The notes under the pieces: model-generated | Databases searched by the model: none | What the model saw: the letters and a program-made list of their open reading frames with translations, nothing else | Told to the model about the DNA's origin: nothing | Position numbers and translations under genes: made by a program | Part shown: one piece after another, positions 58,021 through 64,000 of the stretch | How positions within the stretch are numbered: position 1 is the stretch's first letter | How the letters are laid out: each line of letters starts with the position of its first letter | DNA from: Platynereis dumerilii | Lineage: Eukaryota > Annelida > Polychaeta > Phyllodocida > Nereididae | NCBI GenBank assembly: GCA_026936325.1 | Contig: JAPTHN010000107.1 | Location: 186,001-250,000, forward strand | DNA length: 64,000 bases | Direction of reading: 5' to 3'

Positions 58021-58265
58021 TATATATGCACCATGCAGGGGTGGACGGATTTACCCTCCTGGACGTATTTACCCTCATTGACTCTACTAGGCCTCCATAC
58101 TTTATTACAAGACACTTTTTGATTTTAGCTTTCAAATATTTCCTGCTAACGTGAGATAAGCTCTCCCAGACCTGGCATATTATACCCTGTGAGACCATTT
58201 CAGATTATTCTAAGGGTTTCTGATGTTTGCAGGACCGCATTTTCCAGTGATAAGCTTCTTTACAG

Positions 58266-58284
58266 AAGAGAGAGAGAGAGAGAA
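58266..58284. repeat. GA microsatellite at LINE 3' end
   Basis: AGAG tract of 18-19 bp exactly where the minus-strand LINE ends; on that strand it reads AATAAAGAATTTTCTCTCTC, so the TC run is probably the 3' tail. Confidence 0.8.
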
Positions 58285-58627
58285 AATTCTTTATTTGAGT
58301 GAAATGGGCTCACACACTAGCCCCCAGCCCTCTTGGGCTTACAATTCACTTTAAAATAATACAAATATAACAGAAGTGAGCAATACAAATATAACGTAAG
58401 TGAGCAATGCAAATTAAAATTATACTGAATAATTTGTAATAGATATATAATTACATATACATATTTTCAATATAAAACAACAATCACAAAAAATTCCAAC
58501 TTTAATATTTGTTTAAGTAATGCTATTTCATAAACAATTTGAAATTCTAAAAATATAAATTTGTAAGATATATATATTTACAAGTATTATATTGCTATTT
58601 ACAAGCATTTAAATTTGTGCAAAATAA

Positions 58628-61600
58628 TTAATTTATGTACAAAGCTCTTTGTCTTTTTTCAAATGCATTACATATAAAATTTGTCGTTTCTTTAATACAA
58701 TCATCTTTCATTAGTAATTCTATCTTTCTATCATCATTTAATAAATCGAAATAGAAATGAATTTGCCTTATTTTGTTAAAGAACTCAAATCTAATATCAT
58801 TATAAAAGGGACAGTGAAAAATGAAGTGCATTTCAGATTCAATGTTGTTGTAGTTACAAAATAGACAATATCTATATTCTATTGGAGTGTCCTGAAAACG
58901 TCCAGTTTCTATTCTCAATGGTAAAATACTGTATCTAAATTGCGATAAAAGGGCACGTTTTTTCCTGTTCTGAATATTAATTACAAAATTTTCTACATTA
59001 TAAGTTGTTTTAAAAATATTATAGAAACGCAATTTCGGCACAACACAAGTTTCATTTTGCCATCTTTCACAATAATTTCTGTGTAGAATTTCTTTGGCGT
59101 TTTGTATATTAATAAGTGTGTTATTTTCAAAACTTGTTAACATGTTGATATCTTCACAAATTAATCTTATTTCTTTACTCCAATTTTTGCATATTAATCC
59201 CATACAAATATTTTCTTAACTATTCTATCATTCTCTATATTTAATAATCGGTTCCATAGTCGTAACATTTCTAATTTATGACGTATAATACAAGATATCC
59301 ATCCCATGTCCCCATTAATAGCAAGATTTGGTGCAAATCTGTGAACCCCTAAAAAGAATCGTATGGCTCTGTTTTGAACAATTTCACTTCTTTTAGAAAC
59401 ATTAAAACCCCACACTCCAGCTGCATAATCTAAAATCGGAATAATACCTGAATTATATAATTTAGTGTAAGTCTTATATCCAAAACCTTTATTTGTTTTG
59501 AATATTAGCATAAACTACCTAGTGCTCTGTTAGCTGAATTCGCTAGTGTATCAGCAGTTGTTTCAAAGTTTAAGTTTGTATCTAGAATTACGCCTAAATA
59601 TTTATATTTTTCTACGTAAGCAATTTCATCATCGCCATATATAAATTTAAAATCTGATTTAGTTTGAGCTTTATTTCTGAAATGCATTATTTTTGATTTA
59701 TTAATGTTAACTTTCATTTTCCATTTGCAACACCAATTTTCAAGTTTATGTATCATATTCTGTAAATCATTCTCAGCCTCACTTATCAGCACTATATCAT
59801 CAGCATATAATAAACATTTCAAATTTATATCTCCAATTTTGATACCAATACAATCATTGAACTCGTCTACAATATCATTTATAAATAAACCGAACAGAGT
59901 TGCTGACAAAGAATCACCTTGCCTTACTCCTTGATCAACTTCAAACCAATTACTAATATATCCATTAACACATACACCTGCATTTGCATCGGTATAAATG
60001 CTTTTCAAGATATCATAAAATTTACCAGCTATACCATAATTTAGTAATTTATGAAAGAGCAAATTTCTATTAACTCTGTCAAAAGCTTTTTCAAAATCAA
60101 CAAAACAGACATATGTAGACAATTATTTCATTTTCCTATTCCAAATAATGGATGTTATACTAAAAATATGTTCTAAACATGATCTTTTCCTTCTGAAACC
60201 ATTTTGTTCATCTTTATATATTTTTTCATTTTCTGCAACATTTATAAGGCGATTGTTTAATGCACCAGTAAATATCTTATAAATTGTTGATAAAAGTGTT
60301 ATGCCTCGGTATTGAAGGGGAATTCTAGCATCAGTAAGCGAAGACTTGGGTATAGGCATAATAATTCCAAATTTCCAACATTTAGGGATGATACACAGAT
60401 GAAAAATTTTATTAAATAAAGAGGTTAAAGTTTGAATGGATATCATATTTTTCAGAGTTTCATATGGTATACTATCTCTACCAACAGCCTTGTTATTCTT
60501 TGTCTTCATGACAATTTTGTGAACCTCATATTCTGAAAATTCGTGGTTTAAACCTTCTAAACCCATTGTGTCATTTCTTAAACGTGATAGATTATCAGTT
60601 ATTTCTTGATAAAAGTTCTCATCAAAATTTGAATTACGTAAATTAGCATTATATAATCCATGATATTCTTCCTTCCATTTGTTTATTACCGCATGATGCG
60701 AATTAACTATATTCCCATTTTCATCATATATTTCAAAAGGAATACTAACTTTCTTTTTTGGACCCAGATTTTTCAATAGTTTCCAAAATTCATTTGGATC
60801 TTTGACACAAATATTTTCAATTTTTTCCAGATTTTCTTTTTTGAATTTCCTCTCTAGCTTTCTATATGTTCGATCAAACATATTTTGGGCATCATAAAAA
60901 TCGAGTCTTTCTTGTCTTCTGTCATTTTTTGTTCTTTCAGGAAAACATTTTCTTTTTCTCGTAAAACATTCCATAAAGATTGTAATTCATCACACCAAAA
61001 TGGTTTACAACATTTTTTTAAACCTTTTTTCTCATTTGGTAATATTTTCTTTTTCTTAAAATGGTTGTCCATTTCATGGTAATAAATTTCACATAGATCA
61101 GTATATATAATATCTATATCATTGAGATTTGTACATTGTTCAATTTTTTCAATGATAAAATAAAACTTAAAATTTACTTCATTTGACGAAAGAAATTGTT
61201 CAGGAATATCAGTTATTTGAAATCTCTTAAAGTAAGTATATGGTATGTGATCAAATACATCATCACTTGGTACTTCAATAGATTCATGAGTGTGTTTTGT
61301 TGAAAGATCTATTACTGGTATTCTTACTTTTAAGTTTAGTAATGAGTGATCAGGAATACAACCAGATATATCAGTATCTTGAATATTACACGTGTCTTCA
61401 AAAATATTTTTAGAATTAAGTACTTTAAAATCAACACAAGCATCAAAGTTGTCAATGGATGTAATAAAATAATCTACAACTGATTTTCCCCTAGTAGAAA
61501 TAAAAGTAAAATTATCATTTTCATAATTCAAGCGACCATTCACAACACACAATTTGTTTTCTAACAAAAATTCAATTAAAGCTTCACCATGTTTGGCTGA

Positions 61601-62161
61601 TATTTTGTCTAGATTTTTTCTTTCTTGTGCATCGTCTAGTACCTATATTATATCTTGTTTAGATCCAATTCTAGCATTAAAATCACCACAAAAATACACA
61701 GCATCACATTCATCAGCATTTTGGTAAATCTCATTTGTAATAAATTCAAAGAACTCTTCTGCATTCCTACCCCATGGGGAATTTTCAGGTGGTAAATATA
61801 CAGCAACAAACAAAAATTTATAGGAAGTTTCTACATGTGAAATTATAAACACCAAGACACCATCAAGAGAACTCTTGCATTCTATGTTAAATTTGTTGAT
61901 GAAGGAATTTTTAACAAGGACTGCAATTCCACCAAAATTACGTCTTGAATTTACATGTCTATTAGCTCTATTGTTACAATATGTTTTGTATCCTGAAATA
62001 TCAATCGTATCATTTGGTTTCAGATGAGTTTCAATTAAAACTAATATATCAAAATTAAATTCATTTATAATGTTAATAAAATTGACACTCTTTCTTTCTG
62101 TCCATCCATTTATATTCCATGATGCAAAATTTAAATCGTGAAAAGAGGGCTGGGGATTGTC
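58628..62161 (-). pseudogene. LINE ORF2: endonuclease, RT and CCHC-like C-terminus
   Basis: Starts immediately after the ORF1 stop, in the same frame, without an ATG: HDLNFASWNINGW, LVLIETHLKPND, YFCGDFNARIG, IPDHSLLNLKV (endonuclease). RT: QYRGITLLSTIYKIF, EQNGFRRKRSC, VCFVDFEKAFDRVNRN (box A), VRQGDSLSATLFGLFIND (box B), CLLYADDIVLISEA (box C, YADD intact). C-terminus: LPLRIETGRFQ, CLFCNYNNIESEMHFIFHCP (metal-binding). Visible lesions: TAG at 61643-61645 (DII-stop-VLDDAQ), a frame change near 60880-60960, TAA at 60123-60125, and 1-bp losses near 59512 and 59197. The stops fit CAR-to-TAR changes. About 1,175 codons in all. Confidence 0.85.
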
Positions 62162-63145
62162 CTAATGTCTTTGATTCCAAAAGTTGTTTCTGAGGGGGCG
62201 GTCATCTTGACGGGAGGGCATGTGGTGGTGGTGTTGATTGTTCTGGAATGGGCGATCGTTTTGAAGAGGGGGCAAGTATTGGTGATTCAGTTCGTGATTC
62301 TGGAATTGTAAACCGTGTTCTTCTTTTTCGTGGCTGTCGTTGGTGGGCATGGGGGGTGCAGATGGTGGGGCGTGATTATTGTATCTAGGCCAGGTATTTT
62401 TGACCAGTCTTCCATTTCCGGTAATAAAGTAGTCGTTTCCGTTGGGCAAAATTTCAAGCATCGTCTTCAAATTTTGTTCCATCAGTCTCTCGGCATGTGG
62501 TTTAGATGACCTGATGAAAACCTTGCTGAATTCTGGCGAGTTCTTGATATTTTGTTTTTGCCGCAGGATTTGTACCTTGTCATCAACGCTGTTTAGTTGT
62601 ACTTTTACCAGTCCGGGTTTTTTTAGCATTCCGAATCTCGTCAGTTTTGGTGGTCCTTCCTTCATTCTCAGTACTCTGACAATCGGCACATTTACTGCAA
62701 GATCACGTCGCAACATTCTTGTGACTTTGTCGTTCAAGGTTTCAATTGATTCATTTTCTTCAAAGGGGACGTTGTCGGCAATGATGGTATTTATAGGGTC
62801 AAATTCTAGACTTTTCTTTTGGAAGTTGTCAATTTCCCTGACTTTTTCTTCTACATCATTTAGTCTTTGGCTAATTGCTCCCACTTCTCTATCAATATAG
62901 TCCATGGCTTCTTGAAATTTATTTTCAAAATGAATTTTCAATTGTTCAATCTCTGTCCTGATATGGGACTTCAAGTCATTTGACATTTCTTTCAACAATT
63001 CTTCAATATTTGTTGGGACATTCATTTTGCTTCTGTCAGAGGGAGTGTTGGGGGAGGGAGTCTTCGGTGAATGTAGGCCTACAGATACAGGAAGATGAGA
63101 CTGGGACCTTGTTGTTACTTTTCCTCTTTTTCCAAATGATGACAT
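62162..63145 (-). CDS. LINE ORF1 protein (coiled coil plus RRM-like)
   Basis: Intact frame of 327 residues from the Met at 63145 (MSSFGKRGKVTTRSQ); an upstream Met at 63199 would add 18 residues but lies in less protein-like sequence. The basic N-terminus is followed by heptad-like helices (about residues 47-115, with ISQRLNDVEEKVREID), then an RRM/CTD-like region (TLNDKVTRMLRRDLAVNVPI, PGLVKVQLNSVDDKVQIL, KVFIRSSKPHAERLM) and an Asn/Gln/His-rich tail. ORF1 proteins of this sort trimerise and coat LINE RNA. Ends in TAG at 62162-62164, with ORF2 continuing in frame. Confidence 0.8.
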   Translation of the reverse strand: MSSFGKRGKVTTRSQSHLPVSVGLHSPKTPSPNTPSDRSKMNVPTNIEELLKEMSNDLKSHIRTEIEQLKIHFENKFQEAMDYIDREVGAISQRLNDVEEKVREIDNFQKKSLEFDPINTIIADNVPFEENESIETLNDKVTRMLRRDLAVNVPIVRVLRMKEGPPKLTRFGMLKKPGLVKVQLNSVDDKVQILRQKQNIKNSPEFSKVFIRSSKPHAERLMEQNLKTMLEILPNGNDYFITGNGRLVKNTWPRYNNHAPPSAPPMPTNDSHEKEEHGLQFQNHELNHQYLPPLQNDRPFQNNQHHHHMPSRQDDRPLRNNFWNQRH

Positions 63146-63500
63146 CTTAAATGGGCCTAAGCAACGTCTCAATAAACTGCTGCATTGTAGAAAAGTCAAT
63201 ATTTTACAAAAGCACCAGGTGGCGTCATGATCATGTTTTGTTTACACTGCCATCTTGTGTCTCTATCTTGGCATTTTCACATCTTGGAAAGTTTTCAATG
63301 GGAAAGATAAAAATCGTTTTTATCAACAAGATACTCAAATCGGATTCAGTTGTCCATTTCCTCCATGTTCTTGGATACTTTATGCAACGTTTGCAATACT
63401 TGACAGGTTGTTTACATCTTCCTAGCTGGTGAGTTCAGATGTTTTTCACATGTTTTCTTGTGGTGCTTCTGCTCCAAGCGTGATGACGTCAAATTCGTGA
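63146..63500 (-). promoter_or_regulatory. Putative LINE 5' UTR / promoter region
   Basis: Non-coding sequence upstream of ORF1. It contains GCACCAGGTGGCG at 63210-63222, close to the CTCF core pattern, and a full CRE palindrome TGACGTCA at 63484-63491. Role inferred from position; the 5' boundary of the LINE is not defined. Confidence 0.3.
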
Positions 63501-63790
63501 TGATTTACATTTCAGTCAACAAACTTAAATCATTCTTTTGTATCTCATACCACTCATATTGACTTATTCAACAGCCTTACTCATGCATCCTCTTAAACCC
63601 GGCACAACAAAAATCAAGCACAACTCATGCTTTGTTATAACAGCAAGGCTATGCAGGTATATCTGTCGTTTTTGCCTTTCATATGTAATGTGTTGATAAT
63701 TACCTACAAAATGAGCCATAAATCAAAGTCCTGTGGCAAAAATTTATTATCTCATGACCACTCAAAGGAGTGTTTACTTTTTTTTTTGGG

Positions 63791-64000
63791 TCACCCTGTA
63801 CATAATCTGTCTTGTTCATCAATACTCTTCCATCTACCAGTTTCTATTTCAAGAGGGAGAATACCGAGTCTAAACTTGGACAGCCGAGAGTGCTGTTTCT
63901 TACTACGTAGATGGGCATATTCTTCAACCCTAAACTGCTTCTTAAAAAGTGTATAACTTCTCAGCTTGGGCTTGTTCTGCACGGAGATAAATATGACGAG
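63791..64000 (-). mobile_element. LINE ORF2 C-terminal fragment
   Basis: Minus-strand frame reads PKLRSYTLFKKQFRVEEYAH, then LSKFRLGILPLEIETGRW and DEQDRLCTG, parallel to LSQFRYSILPLRIETGRF in the LINE at 58266, but diverged. It stops at the cysteine motif, where a CAGGGTGACCC terminus begins (63781-63798), and runs out of the window at the right. Confidence 0.7.

Larger units (their letters stand above)
51399..58084. mobile_element. TIR element J with GGTAAATCCGTCCAC motif
   Basis: Inverted ends: GAGTCAAGGAGGGTAAATCC at the left; ATTTACCCTCATTGACTC at the right, with an extra GTGGACGGATTTACCCTC at 58041-58058. GGTAAATCTGTCCA-type copies recur near the left end (51610-51645) and GGTGGACGGACTTAC at 56404. 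The interior is largely made of a LINE (51815-56268) and element R (56798-58020). No transposase frame. TSD unresolved. Confidence 0.55.
58266..63440 (-). mobile_element. Nearly full-length LINE with ORF1 and ORF2
   Basis: From 5' on the minus strand: UTR (about 63440-63146), ORF1 (RNA-binding protein), ORF2 (endonuclease, RT, zinc-finger C-terminus), 3' UTR (58627-58285) with a GGGCTAGTGTGTGAGCCC hairpin, TC tail. ORF2 carries a few lesions, so the copy is recent but not intact. The C-terminal CLFC...HFIFHC motif and ORF1 type suggest an L1/Tx1- or I-like lineage rather than CR1; clade unproven. No TSD identified. Confidence 0.8.

Noticed and set aside
1-64000. LTR retrotransposons, endogenous retroviruses or Polintons
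   Set aside because: No paired long terminal repeats, protease/integrase motifs, capsid or pPolB signatures were recognised; all RT domains belong to LINEs.

Overview
This window looks like nuclear DNA of a marine invertebrate. It is AT-rich and has no operon-like or bacterial coding. It holds several clades of LINEs, tRNA-derived SINEs, many cut-and-paste DNA transposons with clean target-site duplications (TSDs), and GATA and GA microsatellites. The mix would suit an echinoderm, amphioxus or mollusc, but the sequence alone does not fix the species. No rRNA, functional tRNA, CRISPR array or LTR element was recognised.

Host gene: two exons on the minus strand (42434-42548 and 26914-27153) join in phase 0 and read as the start of a macro (ADP-ribose-binding) domain like those of PARP14-type proteins. 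The 15.3 kb between them is then an intron, filled with a CR1/L2-like LINE, hAT elements, SINEs and other repeats. The other exons were not found.

Layout. 1-1450: 3' half of a CR1/L2-like LINE. 1451-5660: a roughly 130-156 bp tandem repeat broken by a 3.6 kb TIR (terminal inverted repeat) element. 5724-6279: a possible coding exon split by a small MITE. 6596-8222: an AGGGTG-ended element with a 10-bp TSD. 8255-20575: a 12.3 kb inverted-repeat element with tandem arrays in both arms, containing a 4.9 kb CACTA-like element, a TTAA MITE and a SINE. 20742-25533: a hAT element and two more TIR elements. 28078-32365: a LINE copy with two minisatellites upstream of its ORF. 32819-42395: nested hAT, SINE and TIR elements. 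42678-51221: microsatellite, CACTG-ended, hAT, AGGGTG-ended and mariner-type elements and the palindromic Z family. 51399-58084: a TIR element holding a decayed minus-strand LINE and another TIR element. 58266-63440: a nearly full-length minus-strand LINE with ORF1 and ORF2. 63791-64000: part of another LINE.

The most interesting signals are these. (1) A clan of non-autonomous elements ends in AGGGTG, makes 10-11 bp TSDs and shares an internal box across otherwise different families. (2) Several families repeat their own terminal motif inside both ends. (3) About 18 tandem units, nearly all carrying a perfect NF-Y CCAAT box, lie immediately upstream of a LINE ORF. (4) There is a 12.3 kb foldback-like element. 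(5) One LINE has ORF1 and ORF2 in one frame, separated by a single stop, and ORF2 has no ATG near its start.
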